Below, in pieces: positions 1 through 8,366 of a stretch of 43,233 nt of DNA (position 1 is the first letter of the stretch; every line of letters starts with the position of its first letter). Both the position numbers and the translations under genes were made by a program. The stretch covers positions 1 through 43,233 of the forward strand of contig NZ_SMKK01000059.1 of assembly GCF_004348425.1 (NCBI RefSeq), written 5' to 3'. The notes beneath the pieces are model-generated. The model had not been told where the DNA came from. It saw only the letters and a list, made by a program, of their open reading frames with translations, and did not search any database. The stretch comes from Actinomadura sp. 7K507 (lineage in GTDB: Bacteria; Actinomycetota; Actinomycetes; Streptosporangiales; Streptosporangiaceae).

Positions 1-89
1 TCCCGCCCCACGTCCAGACCGCTGCCGAAGCCCGTACCGCACGGCACGTTCGCGGGCCTAAGGATCACACGGCGCGCGCCGCGTGCCGC

Positions 90-296
90 CTACCGGTCGT
101 ACCGCCCGGCGCGGATGTCACGCGCCAGCACACCGAACGCCGCACGCCCGAACGCCAACTTCGGCCCCTCCGGGTCCTTCGAATCCCTCACAGCCACGAC
201 CGACGCAACTCCAGCAACCTCGACACAGGCGCCTCCTTCCGAGTCGCTCTTAGCACTCTTGCTCCAGCGGGCGGACGATAGGTCGAGTGTGCTCAC
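90..296 (-). CDS. DUF397 domain protein
   Basis: A 68-residue protein of the DUF397 family, the small partner encoded next to XRE/DUF5753 regulators in actinomycetes. Visible family features are an N-terminal W-x-K-S segment (ARWSKSAKS), a CVEVA segment in the middle and the VAVRDSKDPEGP signature. The GTG start at 296 overlaps the TGA of the upstream regulator by four bases (GTGA), so the two are almost certainly translationally coupled. A longer in-frame upstream extension runs through the regulator's coding sequence and is not credible. In Streptomyces, WhiJ-type clusters pair such proteins with a DNA-binding protein. The biochemical role is not settled; modulation of the partner or a toxin-antitoxin-like role have been suggested. 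Confidence 0.88.
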   Translation of the reverse strand: MSTLDLSSARWSKSAKSDSEGGACVEVAGVASVVAVRDSKDPEGPKLAFGRAAFGVLARDIRAGRYDR

Positions 297-1105
297 GGGC
301 TCTCCATGATCGAACGGATCAAGTTTCCAGACTCTTTCGCGGACAGTGCGGCGGTCTGGATCACGTTGAAGAGTATGGCAAGTTCCTGTACGTCGGGTGG
401 GTTCGTGAGCACCTGTCCGTGATGTATCACTCCGTCCACGTAGGCGACGTCGGGCGCCTGCTTGAAGCTGAGCAACTGAAAACCGCACGGTTGAAAGACA
501 GCGGCATCCGCTGGGATGAGTTGAATTGAGAGCTTGGGGTGCTCCATGACTTCCAGCAGACGCTTACACTGCTCCGACCGAAATTCGGTCTTAAGATCAC
601 GGACGACCGCTTCGCGGATAAGTACGAACAGCCAAGGCGGATCGGCCCTGCGAAGAATCGACTGTCGCTCCATACGTATCGCAACCAACTCGTCCACATT
701 GCCTGCCCGCATTCCAGCTCCAAACACAAACCGTGCGTACTCCTCTGTTTGCAGGAGGCCGGTGAGCAACAGAGGCTCGTAGATGCTGATCTGCGCTGCC
801 TCCGGTTCCGCCTCAGCCAGCGGACGGAAGCCGTTCGGAATCAGGCCCCGCTTCCGTGCTTCGACGTGCTTCTCCCACATGCGACGGAACATGCCGCCAG
901 CCTGGAAGTAGGTGTCCAGGTCGTCCGCGAGTCCTTCGGACGGGGGCTTCTCGAAGGTCTCGACCTTGGCTATCCACTGCGGTGTGCAGCCGAGCGCCGC
1001 CGCGAGCCTGTTCCGAGAGAGACCGGACGACTCGCGGCGCGCCCGCAGCTCGTTGACGAACATCTCCTGCTGGGGCGAGGCGCTGGTGTCACGCGAGGGT
1101 GCCAT
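293..1105 (-). CDS. XRE-family regulator with DUF5753 domain (WhiJ-like)
   Basis: A 270-residue DNA-binding protein. Residues about 12-65 form a helix-turn-helix (NELRARRESSGLSRNRLAAA, then CTPQWIAKVE). The rest is the DUF5753 region, with the typical LLTGLLQTEEYAR and late IQLIPADAAVFQP/AYVDG segments. I chose ATG 1105 because GGGAG lies seven bases upstream; the longer frame to 1279 has no such site. It is coupled to the DUF397 gene downstream. Unlike the two other modules in this window, no RsbW-like ATPase sits next to it. Instead a pair of small genes diverges from its promoter. Probable role: local, developmentally linked transcription control (inferred from family). Confidence 0.9.
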   Translation of the reverse strand: MAPSRDTSASPQQEMFVNELRARRESSGLSRNRLAAALGCTPQWIAKVETFEKPPSEGLADDLDTYFQAGGMFRRMWEKHVEARKRGLIPNGFRPLAEAEPEAAQISIYEPLLLTGLLQTEEYARFVFGAGMRAGNVDELVAIRMERQSILRRADPPWLFVLIREAVVRDLKTEFRSEQCKRLLEVMEHPKLSIQLIPADAAVFQPCGFQLLSFKQAPDVAYVDGVIHHGQVLTNPPDVQELAILFNVIQTAALSAKESGNLIRSIMESP

Positions 1106-1257
1106 CGGGTGTCTCCCGGGTGTCGGCCCGTGTGTTCGGGGGTGTCGCCTGACTTGCTCGGGTGCCGGTGGGGGGTAATCGGTTCGTGGCTCAGCGTAAC
1201 TCTGCCCTGGAAGGGTTTCCGTTGAAACGCCGAACCGATTCGCAGGGGACCCGGCCC

Positions 1258-1473
1258 GTGAATGATCAAGAACGCGCACACCTTGAGGCGCAGTACCCGG
1301 GCTGGCACATTCGCCGGCCGCCGATGATGGAATGCCTCGTGGCCACCCGCCTCGGACGCCCGCTCACGCACCGGGAGATCTACTACGGCCTCTGCGCGAC
1401 CATCGTCGAAGACACCTACGAGTTGCTCAGCGAGGCCCTCGCAGGACAAAGCAAGATCGAGGGGTCCTTGTGA
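1258..1473 (+). CDS. small actinobacterial hypothetical protein
   Basis: A 71-residue soluble protein beginning VNDQERAHLEAQYPGWHI. The GTG start at 1258 has AGGGGA about seven bases upstream. Short proteins with an LEAQYPGW-like start, an ATR...GRPLT middle and a helical C-terminus are often encoded next to XRE/DUF5753 genes in actinomycetes, but I know of no function. It diverges from the XRE gene at 1105, with a 152-bp shared promoter region, and overlaps the following membrane-protein gene by GTGA. It may be a target or partner of the neighbouring regulator (inference). Confidence 0.7.
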   Translation: MNDQERAHLEAQYPGWHIRRPPMMECLVATRLGRPLTHREIYYGLCATIVEDTYELLSEALAGQSKIEGSL

Positions 1474-1739
1474 TCTTCACATTGGCGGTCACCGGTGCCG
1501 CGCTCATCGCCGTCTTCGCCGCCTGCATACTGATCCTCTTCCTCAGCATGGCCATTGCCGACAACGGTTACGTCGGAAAGCACCGCGGCCTTGCCGATCA
1601 GCGGAGGAAGAGGGCCACGAAGCGAGACCGGGTCCCCGGCAATCCTCGCTCCTACCACCGGACGCTCGGTGGGCGAAATACCGGAACGGCTGACCGCCGT
1701 CCCGTCCCCCGCACCCGGCAGGCGCACCCATCGGCATGA
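1470..1739 (+). CDS. small single-pass membrane protein
   Basis: An 89-residue protein whose first about 30 residues form one hydrophobic helix (IFTLAVTGAALIAVFAACIL and on), followed by a strongly basic, arginine-rich tail. This predicts a type of membrane-anchored protein with a cytoplasmic basic tail. The GTG start at 1470 overlaps the stop of the preceding gene by four bases, so translation is probably coupled. I do not recognise a family. A perfect 8-bp hairpin follows the stop. The C-terminal half is low-complexity and the protein may be fast-evolving. Confidence 0.6.
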   Translation: MIFTLAVTGAALIAVFAACILILFLSMAIADNGYVGKHRGLADQRRKRATKRDRVPGNPRSYHRTLGGRNTGTADRRPVPRTRQAHPSA

Positions 1740-1748
1740 GCCGATCAA

Positions 1749-1770
1749 GCAGCGGCCCTTGAGCCGCTGC
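1749..1770 (+). terminator. hairpin after the small-gene pair
   Basis: A perfect inverted repeat with arms GCAGCGGC and GCCGCTGC and a 6-base loop lies nine bases after the stop at 1739. There is no T-tract, as is usual for many actinobacterial terminators. It most likely ends the 1258-1739 transcript. Confidence 0.55.
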
Positions 1771-1922
1771 GTCCCGAACTCCCCGGAGCGGCCACCGCCC
1801 GCGAGTACGCCTACGCCCCCCCCGGCGACCTCGCAGGCGTACCGCGTTCCCCCAGCACGGCGGCCGCTCCGGGGGCAGGTCGTGCCGTGCGGACGACCTC
1901 GCCCGAGTCGGGAACCGGGCGG

Positions 1923-1982
1923 TCAGCCCGAGAACACCGCGGCCAGGATGATCGCGATCATGCTCGGGGCCAAGAGCAGGGC
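1923..1982 (-). pseudogene. 3'-end remnant of a paralogue of the gene at 6886-7377
   Basis: Read on the minus strand this gives a hydrophobic end, SMIAIILAAVFSG then stop, nearly identical to the C-terminus SMIALILAAVASG of the intact gene at 6886. At DNA level about 50 of 60 bases match by eye, starting with the shared GGTCAGCCCGAG. Only the last membrane helix survives; the MerR-type gene now directly abuts it. The rest of 1771-1922 shows weak similarity to the downstream flank of the intact gene and nothing else I recognise. Confidence 0.55.
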
Positions 1983-1985
1983 GGA

Positions 1986-2441
1986 TCAGTCCCGTCCGGG
2001 GTCGGCGTTGATGCGCTGCTGGAGTTGGGCGTTGATGCGCTGGGCCTCGGTGAGCTGGTCTTGAAGGATGATGATGCGGCAGGCCGCCTCCAGCGCGGTG
2101 CCCTGGTCGATCAGGTCGCGGGCGCGTTGGGCCAGGCGCAGCTGGTAGCGGGAGTAGCGGCGGTGGCCGCCGGCCGAGCGTTGCGGGACGAACAGTTCCG
2201 CGGCGTCCAGGCCGCGCAGGAACCCCGGGGTGACACCCAGCATCTCGGCGGCCCGGCCCATGCTGTAGGCGGGGTAGTCCTCGTCGTCGAGCTTGTCGTC
2301 CAGCCTGCCGTCGGGACTGCTGACGGGCCCGGTGGCGGGGTCCTGCCGTTCGGCGTCGTCTGGCACCGCGCCGGGCTTGGCGGGGTGCGGGTCGTGGTGT
2401 GCCGGGTGGGTGCCGGGCCTAGCCGACTGGGGTGCTTTCAC
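1986..2441 (-). CDS. MerR-type HTH transcriptional regulator
   Basis: The C-terminal half is a MerR-like DNA-binding domain: YSMGRAAEMLGVTPGFLRG (helix-turn-helix), then GGHRRYSRYQLRLAQRAR (wing and following helix), then a coiled-coil-like end rich in Q, L and R (QDQLTEAQRINAQLQQRI). The N-terminal about 55 residues are Pro/His/Asp-rich and unstructured. I chose GTG 2441 because GGAAGG lies four bases before it; GTG 2366 is a shorter alternative, and a much longer frame upstream has no support. Similar short regulators with the YPAY-MGRAAEMLG signature are widespread in actinomycetes, but their effector is unknown. It stands alone on this strand. Confidence 0.78.
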   Translation of the reverse strand: MKAPQSARPGTHPAHHDPHPAKPGAVPDDAERQDPATGPVSSPDGRLDDKLDDEDYPAYSMGRAAEMLGVTPGFLRGLDAAELFVPQRSAGGHRRYSRYQLRLAQRARDLIDQGTALEAACRIIILQDQLTEAQRINAQLQQRINADPGRD

Positions 2442-3062
2442 AAAACCTTCCGTACTGTCGTTGGGTGCCGGGTGCAGGCCGGATGCGTCCTTGGGGAACG
2501 ACGGGGCCCCGGCGCCGAAGGGCGGCGCCGGGGCCATGAGGTACAACACCATCATCCGGCGCTGTGGCCGGGTGTCTTCCGCGCCGGCCGCCTGAGGCGG
2601 GGGCGCGGGGATCGCGGATGCGTGACCGTAGACCACCGTCCAATCTGTGGGGCTGCGGTACCCGCGCGGCGTGACTGGAGCCTGCAACGGGCGATCCCGA
2701 TGGTGCCGAGACACTCCTTCCGTGTTCTCTACCTGCATTACCTGTGTTCTCTGCGGTGTTGCCACTTGCCTTCGTGCCGTCGGCGGCCCGTTGGCCGCCG
2801 GGCGCGGAGCCGGCTGCCGGGGTCCCTTCCACTGCGTTGACCCCGGCACGTCCGGCCCGCGACATCCATCTGTCCGGGCAGTTCGTCATCTGCCGCGTCT
2901 CATGGACTCGTCTCTCTTCGATGACAGGAACACTACCCCACCCCGTCGCGAATATCTACCTCGATCGGCATAGGTTTTCGGAGATCAGCTGATGCGGTTG
3001 TCCGTCGCCGGCGCGCGGGCTTACACCCAAACTCGGCGTCCGGACCTTCGCGGCGGGCGATT
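2442..3062. other. intergenic region without a convincing gene
   Basis: No reading frame here has a good start site plus a recognisable product. A plus-strand frame from 2992 has GGAG upstream, but it runs antisense to better minus-strand coding signal at 3063-3371. I see no clear repeat, terminator or RNA. Confidence 0.5.
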
Positions 3063-3371
3063 TCAGCAGGTGAGGTGGGTGATGACGCGGTTCAAGGTGG
3101 CGGTGACGGAGATGTGCCTGTCCACGCCGGGGGCGGCGACACTCACCACCAGCACCCGGCCGTCCGGATCAGAATCGCCGGTTTCATCACGCTCCGGCGG
3201 CGCGGACTCGGGTGACGAAAGGCGGCTCGGGCGGCGCGGTAGTCGACTGCGGCGCGGGCGTGCTGGTCGGCCAGTTCGCCCGAGCGGGCGGCGGGCCGGG
3301 AGGCGAGGTGGGTCGCCCGAGCACCGGGCGGGCGCCGGTCAGGAATCGAGAAGCGCCAGGCCTCACGGCAG
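3063..3371 (-). pseudogene. frameshifted gene fragment, function unknown
   Basis: Two minus-strand frames show typical high-GC third-position coding signal and abut each other. The upstream part reads LADQHARAAVDYRAARAAFR. The downstream part reads DPDGRVLVVSVAAPGVDRHI and ends NRVITHLTC at a TGA at 3063-3065. The switch falls around 3185-3220. The upstream frame is closed by a TAG near 3371 and has no start codon with a ribosome site. I read this as the C-terminal remnant of a decayed gene. I cannot name its family. Confidence 0.35.
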
Positions 3372-3419
3372 GGCTAGCGTCACATCGCATCACACCGATC
3401 ACGAGCAGGGGGAACAGCG

Positions 3420-3875
3420 ATGAGTGCGGATTCCGGAGATGGGAGCACCAGCGGCTTCTCCGAGCAGGAACGCGCGGCCATGAAAGAGCGCGCCGCGGAA
3501 CTGAAGAAGGAGGCGGCCCGTGGTCGTGGCGGCAAGGCGGCCGCCGGGGAACTCGACGTGCTGACGAAGATCGCGGAGATGGAGGCTCCGGACCGCGCAG
3601 CGGCCGAACGCATCCACGCGATCGTCACCGCCAACGCCCCGGAACTGTCACCGAAACTCTGGTACGGGCAGCCCGCCTACGCCAGAAAAGGCAAGGTCGT
3701 GTGCTTCTTCCGGAGCGGGCACGCCGACAAGGAGCGTTACTCGACCTTGGGCTTCACCCCCGAAGCCGACTTCGACGACGACAGCGGCCTGTGGCCGACC
3801 TCCTACGCCGTGACCGAGCTGAGCGCCGAAGCCGAAAAGACGATCACTTCGCTCATCAAGAAGGCCGTGAGCTGA
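3420..3875 (+). CDS. DUF1801 (YdhG-like) domain protein
   Basis: A 151-residue protein. The first about 45 residues are charged and helical (EQERAAMKERAAELKKEAAR). The rest is the DUF1801/YdhG-like fold: an IHAIV..NAPELSPKLWYGQPAYAR segment, the KVVCFF strand and a FDDDSGLWPTSYAV-type end. The ATG at 3420 follows AGGGGGAA at six bases. Members are small cytoplasmic proteins of uncertain role; some are called iron-chaperone-like from fold similarity to frataxin. It is a single-gene unit between a decayed gene and a truncated transporter. Confidence 0.85.
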   Translation: MSADSGDGSTSGFSEQERAAMKERAAELKKEAARGRGGKAAAGELDVLTKIAEMEAPDRAAAERIHAIVTANAPELSPKLWYGQPAYARKGKVVCFFRSGHADKERYSTLGFTPEADFDDDSGLWPTSYAVTELSAEAEKTITSLIKKAVS

Positions 3876-3978
3876 CACCACGCCGATCTCACGCGACCGT
3901 GGCCGACGAGGTGTCAACCCATTCGAGGGGACCGCTACGGGAGCATGGTGACCGATTCCGAATCCATGAGTGCCTCCA

Positions 3979-4728
3979 TTAGAGCTGTTTCGCAGGGGTG
4001 GGCGCGGGGTGCGACGGCGAGCCCCCTCGCCCGCCCCGCGTGATGATCAGCCGGGCGGTGAGGCACGCGGCGGCTACCAGGAGCGCGAATGCGACCGTCA
4101 GGGCGACGGTGTAGCCGTGCACGACGGACGCGTCCGGCAGTGCGTTCGGATGGGCGGCGAGGAAGGCCGCGCCGGCGCTGGCCGCCAGGGTGTTGAACAA
4201 GGCGGTGCCCAGGGCGGCGCCCAGCTGTTGAGCGGCGTTGTAGGCCGCGGAGGCGGCCCCGATGTCGTGCCCCTGCGTGCCCGCTGTGGCGAGGCTGGCG
4301 GTCGGTGGCATGACGCAGCCGAGCCCGAGCCCGGTGAGCATCAGCGCCGGGACCAGGTAGAAGGAGAAGACGCCGGTGGTGTCGGCCGTCAGCCGCGTCA
4401 GGAGCAGCATCCCGGCCGCGGCGGCGAGCAAGCCCGGCACGATCAGGGCGGCGGGCGGGACGCGGCCGTGCAGCTTCCCGGCGATGAGCATGGATCCGGC
4501 CAGTGCCGCGAGCGCGTTGATGATCAGTGTGAGCCCGGCCTGGACGGGCGAGTAGCCGAGCACCGTCTGGGTGTAGTAGCTCATGAACAGGTAGAAGCCG
4601 AACATCGCGACGAACATCAGCGTGATGGCCAGGAACGCCCCGGCGCGGAGCCGGTTCAGCAGCACCCGCATCGGCAGCAGCGGATGGGATGCGCGGCGCT
4701 CGGCGCACCGCCAGTAGCAGTACCGTTC
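3979..4728 (-). pseudogene. C-terminal half of an MFS (DHA2, EmrB/QacA-type) transporter
   Basis: About 250 residues matching the second half of a 14-helix drug:H+ antiporter. It opens with AERRASHPLLPMRVLLNRLR, the usual inter-helix segment, followed by six hydrophobic helices and a short basic tail. Family members are about 470-520 residues, so the N-terminal half is missing. The frame is closed by a TAG about 4729-4731, exactly where the TnpB gene ends. An internal ATG at 4671 could start a 230-residue product, but it would lack the first membrane bundle and should not transport. I see no N-terminal half on the far side of the element, so this is more than a clean insertion. Confidence 0.8.
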
Positions 4729-6560
4729 CTACACAGTGATCAGGAGTGAGTCTTGGACCCACATCCCGGTACTGCGCGCATCCCGAACGGTGTTGGATGC
4801 GCTGGGTCCCCGCGTTCGCTTTGGTGTCCCGGTCCGGCTGGATGCATCGTGTGCACGTTCCGTGACGGGTGGGCGGGTTCCCTCACGCCCTCGGACACTT
4901 GGTTCGGCCTGGGCGGTCCGATGCCTCTGCCCATCGCTCTGGTGGGCAGGGGGCGGTGTCGTCCGTCGCCGGATCGGGTGTCCGAGGGCGCGTCTGCCGA
5001 TCGCCACCGAGGCGGCGTCATGGCGGGTCATTGGACGTTTGCTGCTGGTGAGGGGCTTGCGCCAGTGCTGGTCGCCCCACTGGAGGTGTAGGCCGGGTCG
5101 ACCGCGACGATCGCGAGACCCTGCACGGCGGCCATCGAGACCAGCCGCGCCTTGAGCTTCCCAGTGGGGAAGCCGGAGATCAGCTGCCGGAACCGTTTAC
5201 GCCGCCCGTGCTTCTCCCGGGTCTTTTCCTGCGCGAAGTCAAGGTCTTCGATGGCGATGGCGGCGACGCCGCATCGCCGGGCCCAGTGCAGTAGGGCGGT
5301 GATGGCGTGCCGGATCTGCGCGTCCCGGTGGTCGGCGGTGCCGGACAGGTCGTAGCCGAACCGCACGGGGTCGCCGATGGGGTTGCCGTGGGTGTCCAGG
5401 CGGTAGGCGGCGAAGTGGTCGGCGTTGGTGTCGACCCCGATGATGCCGTGGGTGCGGGCAGCCTCGAGCGGGACTGTAGGGATGGCGGGGCGTTGCCAGG
5501 ACGCGGTGAGGTACCAGCGGTCCCGGTCCGGGTCGTGGTGGATGCGGTAGGCCACCGCCCTGTCCGCGCAGATGCGGTCGGCCCACTCGGCGGCCCGGTG
5601 CGCGAACCGGGCGCGGGCGGCCAGGACGTAGCGGCTGTGCGGGGCGTTGGCCAGGTGCGCCAGCGGTGCGGGCAGCCTGATCGATACTTCGCCGTCGGGG
5701 GTGACGCGGATGGTCTCGTTGCCGTACCGCTTCCCACTTTCCCGTCGGCGTGGCAGAACCACCGCCCGGCCTCCCACCGCGCCCGCCAGTGCTCTTCGGT
5801 CAGCCCAGCGGCCTCTAGGTTATGGCGGTTGTTCAGCAGACGCTTGCCGCCGCGCACCACTCGCACCCGCCCGGCCTCCCAGTCCGCCCGCACGGCGGCG
5901 AGACGGTCCTTGAGGACGTGCAGGCGGCGGGACTTGGCGAACCACTCCCGCCTCGACCGGTACCCGCCTGGTGTCCGCCGGGTGCCCTTCTGCCCGACCG
6001 GGACCGACAGCCGCCGCTCGATGGCCGCGACCCCGGCCTCCAAGCTCTTCAGATGCGCGAGCTGGGCGCGGCGGGCCAGCGCCCACTGGTCATGGGTGGC
6101 CTTGGTGATCGACCCGGCCCACCGCGCCGACGACCCACCCGTCAACTCCCGCTTACGCGCCGCCCACCCGTCGGCGTCGTGCGCTGTGCCGTCCCGGCAC
6201 CGGGCCGCCAGGTCACGGCCGGCCAGCGACCCCAGATGACTGCCCACCTCCCGCAGCACCTGCTCGTCCTGGAGCGTGAGGCCCTTGAGCCGGGCCCGGA
6301 TCGCCACCCCCGCCTGGCCGGCGGCCACGAACGACGCACCGATCGGCCGTATCGACGGCACCGCCGGTGGCCGCTCGTCCCGCCCTGCGGTATGCGCGGC
6401 GGCAGGGTCGTTCCCCTTGGCCGTACCGTCCACGCCGGGGTGGGCGACCGCCGTGGGGACGGCGTCCACCCCACTGACGGTGGCGAGCTGCGACATGACG
6501 GATACATTAAGTCATCATATTCGAACATGCAATCGACTTGACCGCGCACCGTTCTCCCGC
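4715..6560 (-). mobile_element. TnpB-only IS200/IS605-type element (decayed)
   Basis: The element is defined by its tnpB gene and by the abrupt loss of MFS homology at its 3' side; the left boundary is a guess. No TnpA transposase is present, as is common for such elements. Guide RNA (omega-RNA) in this class normally overlaps the tnpB 3' end and the right element end, here about 4700-4850, but I cannot confirm the fold by eye. Confidence 0.55.
4729..6496 (-). pseudogene. TnpB-like RNA-guided nuclease, two frameshifts
   Basis: Three successive frames give one long TnpB-related protein of about 585 residues. Frame 1 runs from ATG 6496 to about 5740 (MSQLATVSGVDA through ARWEAGRWFCHADG). Frame 2 runs to about 5076 (SGKRYGNETIRV through VAVDPAYTS). 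Frame 3 runs from there to the TAG at 4729 (WGDQHWRKPLTS through VQDSLLITV). The RuvC-type residues are recognisable: D in IIGVDTNADHF, E in AIAIEDLDF, and a late D in TRHDAASVAIGRR. The frame 1/2 shift lies in a GGGAAAGTGGGAAG stretch and the 2/3 shift in TCCAGTGGGG. Both are homopolymer-rich, so sequencing error is possible, but the adjoining truncated MFS gene supports real decay. If the frames are as given, the nuclease is inactive. Confidence 0.82.
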
Positions 6561-6744
6561 CGCCCGCGACATGCCCTTCGGCCACCGGCGCGCAGCGAAC
6601 AGAGCCCCTGCGCACTCGTCCCACCGGCTCCACAATCACCCACGTCACTCATGAACGGCTACCGACACTCATGAACACCCAACCGCCAGCAGTTCCGAAC
6701 CCTCAGCCCGCGTCGCGGGAGGACCCGAATACGAGAAGACGGGG

Positions 6745-6865
6745 TCACGTAAGGCCGGGCGTCTTCTGCGGTGCCGCGGCGAGCGCGCCCCGCACGAAGG
6801 CGATCATGGGCGCGCGGGTATTCGAGATGTGTATCCCGGGGTGCAGATCGGCACGGCCGGAAGAC
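6745..6865 (-). pseudogene. tandem partial copy of the gene at 6886-7377
   Basis: Minus-strand reading gives RAPMIAFVRGALAAAPQKTPG and a stop at 6745, matching RAPMIVFMAGALGPAPQKWPG of the intact neighbour. An upstream HLEY match lies in a different frame, so the copy is frameshifted. It lies just downstream of the intact gene, in the same orientation. It lacks the last membrane helix and is a decayed tandem duplicate. The remaining DNA from 6497 to 6744 shows nothing I recognise. Confidence 0.6.
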
Positions 6866-6885
6866 CTTGTGCGTCGGCCGGGTGG

Positions 6886-7377
6886 TCAGCCCGAGGCCAC
6901 TGCGGCCAGGATGAGCGCGATCATGCTCAGTGCCAGGAACAGGAACAGCACGCCGAAGACCGCGTAGGTGAAGATGACGCCGGGCCATTTCTGCGGCGCG
7001 GGGCCGAGCGCGCCCGCCATGAAGACGATCATGGGCGCGCGGTATTCGAGATGCAGCTGCTGGCCCGGCTGCACCGGGACGGTCGCCCCGGCACGCCCGA
7101 CCTCGGGCGGCAGGAGGTAGGGAAGGTGGATGAACAGCTGATGGTGGCCAGGCGGAAGCGCCAGCGCGTTGGGCCCCCACCTGCCGGGAAGGCGCTGCCC
7201 GTTCAGCGTGATCACAGGTGAGAAGAAGCGGTAGATCCACGCCAGTGGATGGTGCTTGATGTCGACCACCAGTTGGCCCTGCCCCGCGGCGGACTGCCCC
7301 GCCCACTGGGGCTGGCCCTGCTGCCCGTACCCGCCCGGCGAAGGTTGCTGCGGGGGCATCCCCCAAGGTTGATTCAT
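6886..7377 (-). CDS. proline/glutamine-rich protein with C-terminal membrane helix
   Basis: 163 residues. The first about 33 are Pro/Gln/Gly-rich and disordered. A compact beta-rich domain of about 90 residues follows (LVVDIKHHPLAWIYRFFSP; then PGHHQLFIHLPYLLPP; then VPVQPGQQLHLEYRAP). A final membrane helix (VIFTYAVFGVLFLFLALSMI and on) closes it. The ATG at 7377 has GAGGGG four bases upstream. Proteins with the same PVQPGQ...LEYRAP...LGPAPQK pattern are common in actinomycetes, with no assigned function that I know of. Partial decayed copies of its 3' end lie at 6745 and 1923. It is tail-anchored, with the domain probably cytoplasmic (inference). Confidence 0.75.
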   Translation of the reverse strand: MNQPWGMPPQQPSPGGYGQQGQPQWAGQSAAGQGQLVVDIKHHPLAWIYRFFSPVITLNGQRLPGRWGPNALALPPGHHQLFIHLPYLLPPEVGRAGATVPVQPGQQLHLEYRAPMIVFMAGALGPAPQKWPGVIFTYAVFGVLFLFLALSMIALILAAVASG

Positions 7378-7412
7378 GGTCCCCTCATCTGCGCATTGGC
7401 GGACAACCTATA

Positions 7413-8366
7413 TCAGAGGGGCGGGACGCCCATGGAACCCTGCCTGGGTGTGCAGGCGGCGGTGAGGGTGTCGAGGACGGTGGTGCGGAGGAGCGGCAGC
7501 TTGTAGGCGGTCTGCGGGAGTGGGGTGGCGCGGGCGGTGGCCAGGTCGGCGGCCGCCGCCAGGGTTTCCTCGGCGGCGGGCTTGCCGAGCAGCGCTTCCG
7601 CCACTTCGGGGAGCAGGAGGGGCGTGCGGGCCACTCCCCCTACGGCGACGGCGGCGCTGGTGATCGTGTCGCCGTCGAGGGTGAGGCGGGCGGCTGCTTC
7701 GGCCAGCGGCCACTCCGCCGTCTCGCGGCTGGTGGCGCGGCGGTAGGCGGCCCGTTCGGACGGGGCCGGCACCGGCATGCGGACCGTCTGGAGGATCTCG
7801 CCGGGCGCCAGGCGATGGTCGCGCGTCGGGTCGCCGCCGTCCCCGTACAGGTCGGCGATTCCCAGCGGGGAGCGGCCGTGGACGTCGGCGGTGGCGCCGT
7901 AGGTGAGGAGCGCGACGGCGAGTGAGGACGGGTGCGGCGCGACGCAGGGGCCCTGGTCGATGACGGCCGAGTAGAGGTGGGCGCCCTCGCGGGCGGGGCA
8001 GGCGTCGCCTCCGGTGTGGTGGCAGGAGAAGCCGGGGGTGCGCAGGTACCAGCAGCGGTTGCGCTGGAGGAGGTTGCCGCCGACGGTCGCGACGTTGCGG
8101 ATCTGCGGGGTGGCGACGGCGGCGGCCGTGGCGGCGAGCGCGGGGTAGGCGGCGGTCAGCCGGTCGTCGGCGAGCAGGTCCGCGATGGTGGTCAGCGCGC
8201 CGATCGCGGCGGAGCCGTCCGGCCGCCAGGTGACGCCGCGCAGGCCGGGGACGCCGAGCAGGTCGACCAGGGGGCCGGTCGTCCGGGTCATGACGTCGGT
8301 GCCGCCCGCGCGCAGTTCGCCGCCGGTCTCGCGGACGGCTCCGGCGGCGTCCTCGATGGTGGTCAC
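7413..8366 (-). CDS. xanthine dehydrogenase family FAD-binding subunit
   Basis: 317 residues of the CoxM/CutM-type FAD subunit that carries electrons from the iron-sulfur clusters to the acceptor. Features: the N-terminal AGGTDVMTR flavin loop (normally AGGTDLM), QIRNVATVGGNLLQRNRCWY with the typical ATVGGNL FAD site, the GFSCHHTGGD...CPARE stretch seen in the actinobacterial branch, and a C-terminal CO-dehydrogenase-flavoprotein domain. GTG 8366 overlaps the upstream molybdenum subunit by GTGA, so the subunits are coupled. The substrate cannot be read from sequence; purines, aldehydes or N-heterocycles are possible. Confidence 0.88.
   Translation of the reverse strand: MTTIEDAAGAVRETGGELRAGGTDVMTRTTGPLVDLLGVPGLRGVTWRPDGSAAIGALTTIADLLADDRLTAAYPALAATAAAVATPQIRNVATVGGNLLQRNRCWYLRTPGFSCHHTGGDACPAREGAHLYSAVIDQGPCVAPHPSSLAVALLTYGATADVHGRSPLGIADLYGDGGDPTRDHRLAPGEILQTVRMPVPAPSERAAYRRATSRETAEWPLAEAAARLTLDGDTITSAAVAVGGVARTPLLLPEVAEALLGKPAAEETLAAAADLATARATPLPQTAYKLPLLRTTVLDTLTAACTPRQGSMGVPPL

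Noticed and set aside
2992..3423. Plus-strand frame with a fair ribosome site
   Set aside because: Product is Arg/Ser/Gly-rich without a family, and better codon signal lies on the opposite strand (3063-3371).
5307..6239. 310-residue plus-strand frame inside the TnpB region
   Set aside because: Antisense to recognisable TnpB sequence; no domain.
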